Source: Terriglobia bacterium
GTDB lineage: Bacteria > Acidobacteriota > Terriglobia > JAIQFV01
DNA length: 64,000 nucleotides
Assembly (NCBI GenBank): GCA_020072965.1
Contig: JAIQFY010000001.1
Coordinates: 283,792 to 347,791, forward strand
Reading direction: 5' to 3'
A program made the translations under genes and the position numbers. The stretch's first letter is position 1. Every line of letters begins with the position of its first letter. Positions 9,932 to 19,634 of the stretch are shown here, in pieces. Under the pieces are notes generated by a model. The model was not told the DNA's origin and made no database searches. It saw only the letters and a program-made list of their open reading frames with translations.

Positions 9932-10004
9932 GGAGCGCGGACGTCTCGCCCGCAGGTACTATTGAAGGCCAAGAGAAGACGTGCGGGCGAGACGCCGGCG
10001 CTCC
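9932..10004. repeat. Long imperfect palindrome (23-bp arms, 27-nt loop)
   Basis: Arms 9932-9954 and 9982-10004 are reverse complements at 21 of 23 positions and are rich in CGTCTCGCCCGCA-type sequence. It lies between the P1 peptidase stop and the preferred start of the S9 peptidase, so it would fold in the mRNA leader. It shares its architecture with three other intergenic palindromes in the window. Confidence 0.8.
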
Positions 10005-10063
10005 AGGAGCCACGAGGGTTGCCGTGTTCAGCTATCCATTCATCAATCCCACTCGGGAGGCCT

Positions 10064-12952
10064 ATGATTTCCAGGATTAGACGTCCAATTCGATTTTCAT
10101 TCCTGACTCTTTTGATTCTTCTGCTCGCCGCAACGGTTTGCCCGAATTTTGCCGGCGATGAAGCTTCGAGCAAATCAACGGTGACACCCGCGAAGTCCGA
10201 GAAGACTGAGAAGTGGCAGATTGACGACTTCATCCTGACCGAGATGGCCAGTCAATTTGACATCTCTCCGGACGGAAAGTGGGCTGTCTGGGTGAAGAGT
10301 GTGGCCGACAAGGACAAGGACGGCCGATTCTCCAACCTTATCCTGACCAGCCTCACAGAAAAAAAGGAAATTGAGTTGACTCGTGGCAAGGAGAATCATT
10401 CCTCCCCCAAGTTTTCGCCTCATGGTCAACTCCTGGCCTTTGTCAGTGCTCGCCCCGACCCGCTGGCTAAAGCACCCACTCCCGCGGCAGGATCCGACGG
10501 TCCGGTCCCACAATTGTGGCTGATCAACCCCTTTGGGGGAGAACCCTGGGCCCTGACCAGCGGGCATCGTGCGGTGATGAGCTTCGACTGGGCGGATGAC
10601 GATTCTATTGTCTTTGCTGCGCAAGAGGACCCCACCCAGTACGAAGCATCGCTGAAAGAAAAGAAGGACAACTCCAACGTGGTGGATGATGAGGCCCATG
10701 TCGTGCCCGTGCGCCTCTACAAGGCCCAGGTCAAATCGAAGACGGTCACGCGGCTCACCGACAACCGCGGTGACCGGATTCAAATGTTTGAACTGTCGCA
10801 CGATGGCACCAAGGCGATCGCGGTGGTGCAACGCAGCCTGAGCTATGTGTACGACGAGCGCATCAAACCCGCAACATTCCTTTACGATTTAGCAACCCGC
10901 ACACGAAAGCAATTGTTTGTAGAGGAAAAACTCAACCCGGTGCAGTTCCGGTGGGCACTGGATGGCAAAACAGTCTACGTTGTTAGCCGCTATTCTTCGG
11001 ACCCACAGTACCTCAACGCGACGATCTCCCGCCTCTATTCGTATGATGTGGAGACGGGTAAAACCACCGAGGTAAACCTCAACTGGGAGAATGGTCTTTC
11101 AGGCGGGGGGTTGGAAGTCACTCCAGATGGCTTTATCTGCAACCTGGCGAATGGCGCTCTCCACAAGCAAGCTCGTTACAGCCGTGGAAGCGGAGGCACG
11201 GTGTGGACTCGTGCATGGCTCGAAGGGGACCACGTCGGCCACATCTGGCAAATGACAGCGGGCCGCGACGGTCATTCCCTGGTCTACGCCTTCTCCACCG
11301 CAAGTACGCCCGCCCAGTGGTACCGGGCCACACTTGACGGGTCCCGAATCGTCTCGCCCGTTCAAATTACCGATCTGAATCCAAATCTCAACAAGCGCGT
11401 CATTGCCCGATCGGAAGTCGTCCGTTGGAGGGGCGCCCTTGATGAAGAAGTCGAAGGAATTCTCTATTACCCCCATGCCTACGAAGCCGGGAAGAAGTAT
11501 CCCCTCCTGTTAATGATTCATGGCGGACCCGCCGGCGCCGACTTCGATTCCTGGAGCCAGTCCTTTGCCAATCCGGTCAACCTGATGGCTGAACGCGGGG
11601 CCTTTGTCCTGCGGCCGAATTATCACGGGAGTTCCAACTATGGCTTGAAGTGGGTGGAGTCTATTTCAGGGGGAAAGTACTATGATCTCGAGGTGCCTGA
11701 TATTGAGAAGGGCGTTGACACCCTGATTGCCCGGGGGCTGGTCGATCCCGACAAACTCGGAACCATGGGGTGGTCCAACGGGGCGATTCTCTCCATCGCC
11801 CTCACGGTGTCGACCGATCGATACAAGGTTTGTTCCGCGGGAGCCGGCGACGTGGACTGGACCAGCGACTGGGGGAATGCGCACTTTGGTGCGGCCTTCG
11901 ATAATTATTACTTTGGAAAATCTCCGCTCGAAGATCCGATGCTGTACATCCGCAAGTCACCGTTCTTTAAGATGGACCGCGTGAAAACGCCGACGATCAT
12001 TTTCTTCGGCACGGTGGACACCAATGTCCCCACCGAGCAGGGATGGCTGCACTTCCGCGCCCTTCAGCAGCTCGGCAAGACAGATGTCAAGTTCATCCTC
12101 TTTCCCGGTGAGCCGCACGGCCCCCAGAAATTGTCGCACCAGCGCCGAAAGCTTGAAGAGGATTTGGCGTGGATCGATAAATACTTGTTCAAAACTGCAA
12201 AAGAAACCAACGAGGCATTGAAGCCAAATTCGCCTCTCGCGGTCGCGATCAAGAAGAAGACCATTAAGAAGAGCGGTGCTCATCTCGGCGAAGCCTTCCC
12301 GGTTGATGACCAAAGGACGAAGACAGGGAAGTCAATCCTGGTCCCGGAGGTCGTCGCCCGCGGCCCGCTGGAGATCGGGAGGTTTGAGGTCACGCGCGCA
12401 CAGTACGCGGCCTTCGAAAGAGCGTACACGTTTGACGCGGGAACTGAAGACTACCCAGCCAACAACATTCCCTTCGAAAAAGCGAAGGCCTACTGTGAAT
12501 GGCTCAGCCAAACGACCGGAAAAACCTATCGCCTACCCAGGGTGGAAGAGCTGGAGCCATTGGCGAGCGCGGCGAAATCGGGAGAAAACACGCTCGATTA
12601 TTGGGCGGGATACTCCGTCAATCCGGACGACACCTTGAGGTTGAGGAAGGCAATCTCAGAGTTGGCCGCAGAGCAGCAGGCGCCCTTGCTCCAAAGAGTT
12701 GGAAGTTTTCAGGCCAGCGGGAACGAGGATCAGGAACTGATCTTTGATGTCGGAGGAAACGTGGCAGAGTGGGCCATGACCAAAGAAGGCACAGGAAAGG
12801 CGGTCGGAGGAAGTGCAGACACCCCGGGTGATTCCAAAGTCGCCCCTGAACTGAGGAAACCCTCGCCGGCCTACATCGGGTTCAGGGTGGCGCGAGGAAC
12901 TCCTGCTGTGGACTTGAAGACAGCAGCGCCCCCCTCAGGCGAGAATCCCTAA
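10064..12952 (+). CDS. S9 prolyl-oligopeptidase-type serine peptidase fused to a C-terminal FGE-like (sulfatase-modifying factor) domain
   Basis: A 962-residue exported protein. The frame is open from 9872, but ATG 10064 follows GGGAGG and starts at a signal peptide (FSFLTLLILLLAATV), while the upstream part would translate the palindrome. Residues about 50-430 form a TolB/beta-propeller-like region. Residues about 440-700 are the alpha/beta-hydrolase with the triad Ser571 (GTMGWSNGA), Asp652 (GTVDTNVPTEQG) and His685 (PGEPHGPQ); the spacing matches prolyl oligopeptidases. After a Lys-rich linker at about residue 725-745, residues 765-962 match the formylglycine-generating-enzyme/sulfatase-modifying-factor fold: GRFEVTRAQYAAFE, AKAYCEWLSQTTGKTYRLPRVEELE, GGNVAEW and a final IGFRVARG. 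The peptidase probably degrades peptides outside the cytosol; the role of the added domain is unknown. Confidence 0.93.
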   Translation: MISRIRRPIRFSFLTLLILLLAATVCPNFAGDEASSKSTVTPAKSEKTEKWQIDDFILTEMASQFDISPDGKWAVWVKSVADKDKDGRFSNLILTSLTEKKEIELTRGKENHSSPKFSPHGQLLAFVSARPDPLAKAPTPAAGSDGPVPQLWLINPFGGEPWALTSGHRAVMSFDWADDDSIVFAAQEDPTQYEASLKEKKDNSNVVDDEAHVVPVRLYKAQVKSKTVTRLTDNRGDRIQMFELSHDGTKAIAVVQRSLSYVYDERIKPATFLYDLATRTRKQLFVEEKLNPVQFRWALDGKTVYVVSRYSSDPQYLNATISRLYSYDVETGKTTEVNLNWENGLSGGGLEVTPDGFICNLANGALHKQARYSRGSGGTVWTRAWLEGDHVGHIWQMTAGRDGHSLVYAFSTASTPAQWYRATLDGSRIVSPVQITDLNPNLNKRVIARSEVVRWRGALDEEVEGILYYPHAYEAGKKYPLLLMIHGGPAGADFDSWSQSFANPVNLMAERGAFVLRPNYHGSSNYGLKWVESISGGKYYDLEVPDIEKGVDTLIARGLVDPDKLGTMGWSNGAILSIALTVSTDRYKVCSAGAGDVDWTSDWGNAHFGAAFDNYYFGKSPLEDPMLYIRKSPFFKMDRVKTPTIIFFGTVDTNVPTEQGWLHFRALQQLGKTDVKFILFPGEPHGPQKLSHQRRKLEEDLAWIDKYLFKTAKETNEALKPNSPLAVAIKKKTIKKSGAHLGEAFPVDDQRTKTGKSILVPEVVARGPLEIGRFEVTRAQYAAFERAYTFDAGTEDYPANNIPFEKAKAYCEWLSQTTGKTYRLPRVEELEPLASAAKSGENTLDYWAGYSVNPDDTLRLRKAISELAAEQQAPLLQRVGSFQASGNEDQELIFDVGGNVAEWAMTKEGTGKAVGGSADTPGDSKVAPELRKPSPAYIGFRVARGTPAVDLKTAAPPSGENP

Positions 12953-13011
12953 CTTGCCTGCCGATGGTTCAGCCTACCCAAACCTTCGACCCTGCGCTAT
13001 TATGTTTCGCT

Positions 13012-13284
13012 ATGTCGAAAAGGGTGAAGCTGGCCGTCGGAGCCGTCTTTGTTCTGCTGGTGGGGATCATTGTGTATTCCACGATGAATTTGAGCCACTA
13101 TGAATGTGAAGTGTGCGTCGAGTTCAAAGGTCGAACATCCTGCCGACCCGCGGCAGGTTCAACCCGCGAAGAGGCGGTCCGGACGGCCACTGATAACGCC
13201 TGTGCTGACATCGCCTCCGGGATGACCGAGAGTATCGCTTGTGGTCACACGACCCCGAAGAGCGTCCGATGGTTGCGCCCATGA
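13012..13284 (+). CDS. Small membrane-anchored protein with conserved-looking cysteines, unknown function
   Basis: No family is recognised. The 90-residue product starts MSKRVKLAVG, has one hydrophobic segment (AVFVLLVGIIVYS, about residues 9-23) and a soluble part with cysteines in CEVCVEF, TSCRP, NACAD and IACGH, five in all, which suggests disulfides in an exported domain. The frame extends upstream to 12964, but the later ATG starts directly at a basic residue cluster and the membrane helix. It lies 59 bp behind the S9 peptidase and could be its last co-transcribed gene. Real gene likely because the cysteine pattern and anchor are coherent; function not assignable. Confidence 0.6.
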   Translation: MSKRVKLAVGAVFVLLVGIIVYSTMNLSHYECEVCVEFKGRTSCRPAAGSTREEAVRTATDNACADIASGMTESIACGHTTPKSVRWLRP

Positions 13285-13519
13285 CTCCGTTTTTCACGAC
13301 ACCTATTTGGACGACACCCCTCAGTTGGGTGCGCGCCTCGTTTCATGCCCGGACTTTGTTGGAGCCGGAGTTTTGCGAGGGTGATGAGCCAACCCGGGTT
13401 CGGCGAGGCGGTGACTCGGGGCTGTATGTGTTATATTATTCGCGTTCCAAGGGGACAGCTGCCGCGGGCCCTGCGGAGGAACATCGATCAATCAAGCCCC
13501 GGCACGAAAGTTAACTCTC

Positions 13520-15205
13520 TTGCGGTTGCTATTCTTTCCACTCGCGAAGGTCCGGGCTCCCGATCCCAGACGATTTCTGATCGCCAGCACGGAGTTTCTT
13601 CTCTTTTTTCTGTTGCTGAGCCATACTGGACTCCTCTCGATTGCAGCAGAAAACGTCATCCTATACACCGACACCCAATCCAAAATCCTTCTGGTCACTC
13701 CCGTGGAAGGTGAGCGGTACCTTGCTTTACAAGATCTGCTTTCCACGTTGGGTCCGGTCACCGAAGTGGAGAAGACCGCCTCGGTGTTGCAGATCAAGGT
13801 GGGAAAACATTCGCTCCTCTTCCGCCCGAACTCCACGCTTGTGGTCATCGATGGCATCCTGACTTCGATGGGTGATCCGGCACTCGTCATGCCCGCAGGA
13901 TGGATGGTACCCGTAGACTCCATCTCCAAGATCCTCCCGCGGCTGACGGACCGGAAGGTCACTTTTCGACAGGATGCCCCACGGGCCTTTGTGACCAGCC
14001 AGCCGCCCTCCCGTGTTTTTTTTGAGGCAACAAAAGGGATCCTCTCCTCCCGGGTAGCCATCCAGGTCACCCAAGCGGCCCCCTTCGAGCTGAAACAGGA
14101 AGGAAAGCAGCTCGTCGTCACCCTGGGCAATCCTCCCCTCGAGCCGACCGCCGAAAAGCTGAATTATGCGGACGACCGGATCAAATCGATTGTCTACGAT
14201 GACGCCGACGCCAGGCCCAAGATTCGGATCACGCTGTCCTCTGCGAACTTCGATGTGAAGTCTTCAACCACTCAGGAAGGCCGAATTTTCGTAGTGATGG
14301 TTTCTCCGCCGCAGCAAATCTCCCCACCCACTCCCGGCACGGCGGCTCAGTCTCCTGCCGCCCCTCCGCCAGCGACTGCCGCCCCTGGTGGAGCAGGTAC
14401 TAAGGGTCAGGAGAAGGCGGCCGTCCTCCCGACGCGCGGAATTCTGAGAATAGTCACGATTGACCCGGGCCACGGCGGCCTGGACAGCGGTTCACGCGCC
14501 GCAAATAATGCGGCGGTTGAGAAGGATGTTGCTCTGCAAATTGCCCATCGGCTTCGCGCGAGCTTGCAACAGCGATTGGGTCTTCAAGTCTACCTGACCC
14601 GAGACGCGGATGATGACGTCTCTTTGGACCAGCGTGCCTCCGCCGCCAACACAATTCATTCTGATGTGTTCATTTCAATTCACGTCGGTTTTTCACTGGT
14701 TCAGAGTTGGATTGGCGCCCGGGTCTATGTCTATTCACCCATCAAGGAAGCGACCCCCGCACCGAAGCCGGTTCCTTCGGGTTTGAATTCGACTGAGCAG
14801 CGTCCTGTGGAAAAACCCCCGGTGGCCCATTTATATTTTCGCGACTGGACGAAGGCCAACGCTTCCAATTTTCAGATAAACCAGGCGCTGGCCGAGCTTT
14901 TCGAGTCGGAGCTGGCGCCCCTCTGGGGCCAGGAACCTGCTGCCCCGCGGATAGCTCCTCTCAGGCCATCCGCTAATGTGGTGATGCCCGCGGTGATGGT
15001 GGAACTGGGCAATCTGAATTCGGAGACCGACGTCAAACAGATGGTCAACCCGCAGTTCCAAGCGAGGATTGCCTCAGCCATAACCAACGCCATCCAGCGG
15101 TATAAACCTGTGTACGATGCGCAGGTCGGTTCTGCCCCGGCGGGCAAGCCGAAAGCTGGCCCCGACATCCAACCTGGCAAGCAGGAGAAGACCTCCCCGC
15201 GATAA
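13520..15205 (+). CDS. N-acetylmuramoyl-L-alanine amidase (Amidase_3) with N-terminal beta domains
   Basis: Zinc amidase that cleaves the bond between MurNAc and the stem peptide in the cell wall. Residues about 45-160 resemble a copper-amine-oxidase-N-like beta domain, followed by an AMIN-like region (about 170-260), a Pro/Ala-rich linker (about 262-300) and the catalytic domain (about 310-535). Catalytic-domain motifs are TIDPGHGGLDSG (first zinc His), AVEKDVALQIAHRL (Glu ligand), DVFISIHVG (second His) and VMVELGNLNSETD (general-acid Glu). An N-terminal hydrophobic stretch marks export. The start is uncertain: base 13520 is a TTG without a clear ribosome site and no ATG precedes the signal-like segment. 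It heads a cluster with GerMN, rph and rdgB genes. Confidence 0.9.
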   Translation: MRLLFFPLAKVRAPDPRRFLIASTEFLLFFLLLSHTGLLSIAAENVILYTDTQSKILLVTPVEGERYLALQDLLSTLGPVTEVEKTASVLQIKVGKHSLLFRPNSTLVVIDGILTSMGDPALVMPAGWMVPVDSISKILPRLTDRKVTFRQDAPRAFVTSQPPSRVFFEATKGILSSRVAIQVTQAAPFELKQEGKQLVVTLGNPPLEPTAEKLNYADDRIKSIVYDDADARPKIRITLSSANFDVKSSTTQEGRIFVVMVSPPQQISPPTPGTAAQSPAAPPPATAAPGGAGTKGQEKAAVLPTRGILRIVTIDPGHGGLDSGSRAANNAAVEKDVALQIAHRLRASLQQRLGLQVYLTRDADDDVSLDQRASAANTIHSDVFISIHVGFSLVQSWIGARVYVYSPIKEATPAPKPVPSGLNSTEQRPVEKPPVAHLYFRDWTKANASNFQINQALAELFESELAPLWGQEPAAPRIAPLRPSANVVMPAVMVELGNLNSETDVKQMVNPQFQARIASAITNAIQRYKPVYDAQVGSAPAGKPKAGPDIQPGKQEKTSPR

Positions 15206-15238
15206 CGTTGTTGGATGAGGTCGACACCAAGAACATAA

Positions 15239-15943
15239 ATGTGGCGATATTTTAGAATATTCATGATCGCAGCCTTGCTGGTGGCAAGCGCCGTGGGAGT
15301 TTATTATTTCCGGGGCTTCTCGCGAATTGTCGAGTTATTCCGCCGTGAGAGCGCTCAGCCCATCAAACCCTTTCAGCCTGCCTCGACGTTGCTGATCAAG
15401 CCGGCAGCGTCGGTGCCGGTGAAGCTGTATTTTCCGTCCCTCGCCAGCCCCGGAATGTTGGAGGAAGAAGATGAAGAGATCCGTGCTTCGGAGTTGGCCC
15501 AGAACCGTGCCAAGCAGATCATCTTGAAACTGATCGAAGGTTCGAAGAAGCACTTCGGTCGTACGATCTCTCAGGAAACCGTCCTGAAGGAAGTGTTTCT
15601 CACTCCGGATGGAACCGCCCTGGTCGATTTTTCAGGGGCCATCCAGAAGAACCATCCCGGCGGTATCGAATGTGAACTGCAAACCATCTATTCAGTGGTC
15701 GACTCCTTGACGGTCAACATCCCCACCATCCGGCGGGTCCGGTTTCTGATTGATGATACGGAGGCGGACTCCCTCGTGGGACACTCCGACCTGACACAGG
15801 CGTTCACCCAGGACCTTTATTACGTGGCAAGGCCGGCGGCCGCCACACCGGCTTCCACTACCTCGGGTCCTGCTGCACCCGCTCCCGTTCCTGCCCCAGC
15901 GCAAAAGGAAGACCCACAAAGGAGATTACAGAGTGCGCACTGA
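15239..15943 (+). CDS. GerMN-domain membrane-anchored protein
   Basis: A 234-residue protein with a single N-terminal membrane helix (about residues 8-23) and one GerMN-type domain (about residues 60-195). Recognisable segments are VKLYFPS near the start, [35 protein letters not shown] in the core and [28 protein letters not shown] near the end (each a contiguous family block). A low-complexity Ala/Pro/Thr tail follows. GerMN domains occur in spore-germination GerM and, in non-sporulators, in envelope proteins found next to wall amidases. The gene lies 33 bp after the amidase and overlaps rph by 11 bp, so it belongs to one operon. An envelope or peptidoglycan role is inferred from context. 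Confidence 0.85.
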   Translation: MWRYFRIFMIAALLVASAVGVYYFRGFSRIVELFRRESAQPIKPFQPASTLLIKPAASVPVKLYFPSLASPGMLEEEDEEIRASELAQNRAKQIILKLIEGSKKHFGRTISQETVLKEVFLTPDGTALVDFSGAIQKNHPGGIECELQTIYSVVDSLTVNIPTIRRVRFLIDDTEADSLVGHSDLTQAFTQDLYYVARPAAATPASTTSGPAAPAPVPAPAQKEDPQRRLQSAH

Positions 15944-16652
15944 TCAACGGGCGAATGACACCTTGCGAGAGGTCACCATCATCCCGAATTACATCCAGAA
16001 CGCGGAGGGGTCCGCCCTGATTTCGGTGGGGCGGACGCGGGTCATCTGCACCGCCTCGGTCGAGGACACCGTACCGCAGTTCCTGCGGGGTCAAGGCAAG
16101 GGCTGGATTACGAGTGAATATGCCATGCTGCCGCGCGCCACATTGACGCGAACCCCGCGCGAGGTCACTCGCGGCCGTCCTTCCGGGCGTACCCACGAGA
16201 TTCAACGGTTGATCGGGCGCTCGTTGCGCAGTGTGGTAGAATTAAGCCGACTCGGAGAACGAACCATCTACATTGACTGTGACGTCATCGAGGCCGACGG
16301 CGGCACGCGCACCGCGTCCATCACCGGGGCCACGGTGGCCCTCGCGGTGGCCTTGAAACGGCTGTGTGATGAGAAGCGGATCGAGACCTCCCCCTTAAGG
16401 GAAATGGTCGCGGCTACTAGCGTCGGTTTGATTCACGGTGAAGCACTGCTGGATCTCGACTACAGCGAAGACAGCACCGCCGAGGTGGATATGAATGTGG
16501 TCATGACCGGAGGAGGTCGATTCGTGGAGGTTCAAGCGACCGCCGAGGGGCGTCCCTTTGAGAAGGACCAGATGAACCACCTTCTCATGCTGGCAGAAGC
16601 TGGCATTCAACAACTCATCGAGATGCAAAAGAAGGCCATCCAGAAGGCGTAA
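15933..16652 (+). CDS. rph: Ribonuclease PH
   Basis: A 239-residue phosphorolytic 3'-5' exoribonuclease that trims tRNA 3' ends in the cytosol. Family motifs are visible throughout: RxDxR-type start ([12 protein letters not shown]), [66 protein letters not shown] and [19 protein letters not shown]. It starts with GTG at 15933 inside the GerMN gene, behind AAAGGAG. Length is normal. The order GerMN protein, rph, rdgB is the same as in Bacillus (gerM, rph, ysnA), indicating an old conserved neighbourhood. Confidence 0.97.
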   Translation: MRTDQRANDTLREVTIIPNYIQNAEGSALISVGRTRVICTASVEDTVPQFLRGQGKGWITSEYAMLPRATLTRTPREVTRGRPSGRTHEIQRLIGRSLRSVVELSRLGERTIYIDCDVIEADGGTRTASITGATVALAVALKRLCDEKRIETSPLREMVAATSVGLIHGEALLDLDYSEDSTAEVDMNVVMTGGGRFVEVQATAEGRPFEKDQMNHLLMLAEAGIQQLIEMQKKAIQKA

Positions 16653-16657
16653 CCCAG

Positions 16658-17275
16658 ATGAGTCCTGTCGAAAAAACCAGGCTGTTTTTGGCGACCACAA
16701 ATGACGGTAAGATCCGGGAGATTCAACATGCCCTGGAAGAGTTGCCGGTCGTCTTTTTCACCCTGAAGGACATCAAAGATGCTGAAATCTGCGCCGAGGA
16801 AAAACCGACGGTTCTGGAAAACGCCATTTACAAAGCTTTACATTACAGCCGATATTCCGACGCTCTAACGCTGGCGGACGACACCGGGCTCGAAGTCGAG
16901 GCCCTCGGCGGTGCGCCGGGCGTTCATTCGGCTCGTTATGCGGGTGAACTCGCCAGCGATCCAGAGAACATTGAGAAGCTCCTGCGGGCCCTGGCGGGCG
17001 TTCCGGAAGAGAAGCGCGCGGCGCGGTTTGTTTGCGTGATGGCCATCGCCTTTCGAGGCCGACTGATCAAGTCGTTTCACGGCCATTGTGAAGGACGCAT
17101 CCTCGAGGCCCCGCAGGGAACAGGCGGATTCGGCTATGATCCTGTCTTCCTTGTTCCCTCCCTCAACCGGACGTTTGCCGAACTCACCACCGAACAGAAG
17201 AATAAGATCAGCCATCGCGGAAAGGCCTTGGAGAGGGTTCACGACTATTTCTTGTACGCGACTGAGACCGCCTGA
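16658..17275 (+). CDS. rdgB: XTP/dITP pyrophosphatase (Ham1/RdgB)
   Basis: A 205-residue house-cleaning enzyme that hydrolyses XTP, ITP and dITP to monophosphates and so keeps deaminated purines out of nucleic acids. Motifs: LFLATTNDGKIREI at the N-terminus (phosphate-binding), ADDTGLEVEALGGAPGVHSARYAG (metal/base pocket), GTGGFGYDPVF and KNKISHRGKAL near the end. The start lies 5 bp after the rph stop, so the two are translationally linked. It closes the amidase-GerMN-rph-rdgB operon; a tRNA-Pro gene follows about 110 bp later on the same strand. Confidence 0.96.
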   Translation: MSPVEKTRLFLATTNDGKIREIQHALEELPVVFFTLKDIKDAEICAEEKPTVLENAIYKALHYSRYSDALTLADDTGLEVEALGGAPGVHSARYAGELASDPENIEKLLRALAGVPEEKRAARFVCVMAIAFRGRLIKSFHGHCEGRILEAPQGTGGFGYDPVFLVPSLNRTFAELTTEQKNKISHRGKALERVHDYFLYATETA

Positions 17276-17383
17276 CGTTCCTCGCAACCCTGATGCCTAT
17301 ATGAAGCCGGACCCCACCCGGGACGTTCTTTCAAGCAATTGACAACCCGCATAAACTCTTGTAGCTTGATGTGCTGACGCTTA

Positions 17384-17862
<479 letters not shown>

Positions 17863-18708
17863 TCATGCCACAATCGAAATCATCATCAGAATGTGAAGTC
17901 CCAGGTCGGTGTCCCCGCTGACTTGGACCTGACGCTGTGCAGACTCCCTGTCAATGCCCTTCGTGAAGATCCGCCATGCAATCTCCTGCGGGATCGTTGT
18001 GTCCGAAACCTTTTCTCCCAGAGGCGCCTGAATCAGCCTCCAGCGCTGGCCATCGCGATAGAGATACCAACTCCCTCCACATTCCCCTGAGACATTGAAT
18101 TGTGCATAGGTTCCGGCTTTGGCAGTGCGGGTCCGGTAAGTGAAGGGCAGGGCGCGCATGAAACAGTCCAAGACAGGGTGGTAGAACTCGGGTGTCATGA
18201 TTCCGGGACGGTCGACAGCAAGACGGATTTGCTGCTGGTGATGCCATCGCTCTGTGAATTCACGGGCCGTGTTGAACCAGTTTGCAGACCGTTCTTCCCC
18301 TGCCCAACTCACGGCGAACGGTGAGGTCACATATGGATCGAGGGAGGCGTGGAATTCGCTCAGGAGTTTGGAAGCAACTTCCATCATGGAAATCAAGACA
18401 GCGGGACTCAGCCGGCAATAAAAACTGACACCTTCCTGATTCAAACGATTTATAAAAAGCGCCAATTCTACGTTCGAGGTGAAATTAGATGCCTCGTAAG
18501 AAAGCCCATCACGGGCCATGGAGACCCCGCGAAGCGCGGTATCGAGCAGATGTGCCGCGACGTCTTTAACCTTCCATTTGGGTGCCAAGGTCTGCTTTTC
18601 CCAATCCTCGGGGTTGAGGGACTGGAGCAATTCGACCAGCATACGTTCGAGCCTTGGAAAAAGAGGGACGGTGACGATGGGCTTCACAGACTCCACTTGA
18701 TCATTCAT
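17863..18708 (-). CDS. DinB / maleylpyruvate-isomerase-type metal-binding protein
   Basis: A 281-residue cytosolic protein with the N-terminal four-helix bundle of the DinB/mycothiol-dependent maleylpyruvate isomerase superfamily. The block WKVKDVAAHLLDTALRG (about residues 44-60) holds the first metal histidine, and EFTERWHHQQQIRLA (about 150-165) the later ones. The C-terminal part (about 170-281) is an SCP2-like or MDMPI-C-like beta region by position. Superfamily members catalyse thiol-dependent transfer or isomerisation, but Acidobacteriota are not known mycothiol producers, so the substrate is open. It is divergent from the secreted protein at 18915, with a nested palindrome between. 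Confidence 0.75.
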   Translation of the reverse strand: MNDQVESVKPIVTVPLFPRLERMLVELLQSLNPEDWEKQTLAPKWKVKDVAAHLLDTALRGVSMARDGLSYEASNFTSNVELALFINRLNQEGVSFYCRLSPAVLISMMEVASKLLSEFHASLDPYVTSPFAVSWAGEERSANWFNTAREFTERWHHQQQIRLAVDRPGIMTPEFYHPVLDCFMRALPFTYRTRTAKAGTYAQFNVSGECGGSWYLYRDGQRWRLIQAPLGEKVSDTTIPQEIAWRIFTKGIDRESAQRQVQVSGDTDLGLHILMMISIVA

Positions 18709-18757
18709 AGTTGCATTCTATCCTTGGGCGCCGTCCTATTTCAAATCTACTGAGGAT

Positions 18758-18893
18758 GAGCAAATATAGTGACAGGAAAAAGTCCGGATCGGTGACCCAC
18801 TCAAAGTTGCGGCTCTACCGGTTCCGCCGTCGCCGAAGCGGTAGAGCCGCAAATCAGCACCGATCTCCTCCGGCCGTGTTACTATATTTGATC
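18758..18893. repeat. Nested palindrome with 14-bp perfect core
   Basis: The core arms 18807-18820 and 18839-18852 are perfect reverse complements (TTGCGGCTCTACCG and its complement) with an 18-nt loop. A second pair of arms, 18758-18773 and 18878-18893, around CAAATATAGT, matches at 14 of 16 positions, so the whole 136-bp element can fold as one interrupted hairpin. It lies between two divergent genes. Confidence 0.8.
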
Positions 18894-18914
18894 ATTATTA
18901 ATAGGATTCCCTGA

Positions 18915-19634
18915 TTGAAAAATTTAAGAGGTACCTTTATTCTCACCGTCGTTGCGCTCTCGGCCTGGTCGTGTCTTGTGTCCTGCCTGCCCGGTCAGAC
19001 CTTGAAGGAACGGCTTGAGCAGCCCACCGATTTCGTCCCGTGGAAGACCATCAATCCCGTCGACCAACTGGTGCAAGTTGGCCAACGATTCAAGCTGCCG
19101 ATGGCCATTGAATTTTTGAACCCGTCTCCCTTAACCTCTTTGCCAGACCTCCACTTCAAGCGCGGCTCCGTGCTGGAGTTGATCCAGGCCATCGTGGGAC
19201 GAGCACCGGAAAATCAGGTCACCGCTGAAGATCAGATAATACACATCTATCCGAAGGCATTTGTTTCACATCCATTTAATTTCCTCAACCTCCGCATCCC
19301 GGAGTTTAAGATATCGAAGCAATCGGTGCAGTGGGCAGAAGATGACTTAAAACTTTCAATCAAAGAATTGTTTTACCCGGAAAAATATAAAGGGGGATCT
19401 GTCTCTGCTCGTTTTATTTCGAAGGAACCTGCTCTTGAGAGAAACAATGTGACCGTTTCCGGCGAAAATCTTACCATTCGGGAGATTCTAACAAGAATAG
19501 CGATATCCAGCGGGAATGTGCTATGGGTTGTCGGACTCGGGCCAAAGGATTTCTCCGGGCAGACGCCCCTATGGAAGGTCAGCGAGCCCGTCTGGGCAGC
19601 CACGCGTTGGAAGTTTATCCCACTGAGCCCGTAG
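18915..19634 (+). CDS. Secreted protein of unknown function with an STN-like segment
   Basis: No firm family. The 239-residue product starts with TTG just after the nested palindrome and carries a signal peptide with a possible lipobox-like SCLVSC stretch (about residues 19-24). Residues about 50-115 (QLVQVGQRFKLPMAIEF ... LELIQAIVGR ... DQIIHIYP) resemble the short secretin/TonB N-terminal (STN) fold: two strand-helix units ending in a 'reads as a string' IHIYP strand. The rest is unassigned. It stands alone in the cluster. STN similarity is judged by eye and is tentative. Confidence 0.6.
   Translation: MKNLRGTFILTVVALSAWSCLVSCLPGQTLKERLEQPTDFVPWKTINPVDQLVQVGQRFKLPMAIEFLNPSPLTSLPDLHFKRGSVLELIQAIVGRAPENQVTAEDQIIHIYPKAFVSHPFNFLNLRIPEFKISKQSVQWAEDDLKLSIKELFYPEKYKGGSVSARFISKEPALERNNVTVSGENLTIREILTRIAISSGNVLWVVGLGPKDFSGQTPLWKVSEPVWAATRWKFIPLSP

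Noticed and set aside
9872..10063. N-terminal extension of the S9 peptidase frame
   Set aside because: No ribosome site, and it would translate the palindrome; the ATG at 10064 begins at a signal peptide.
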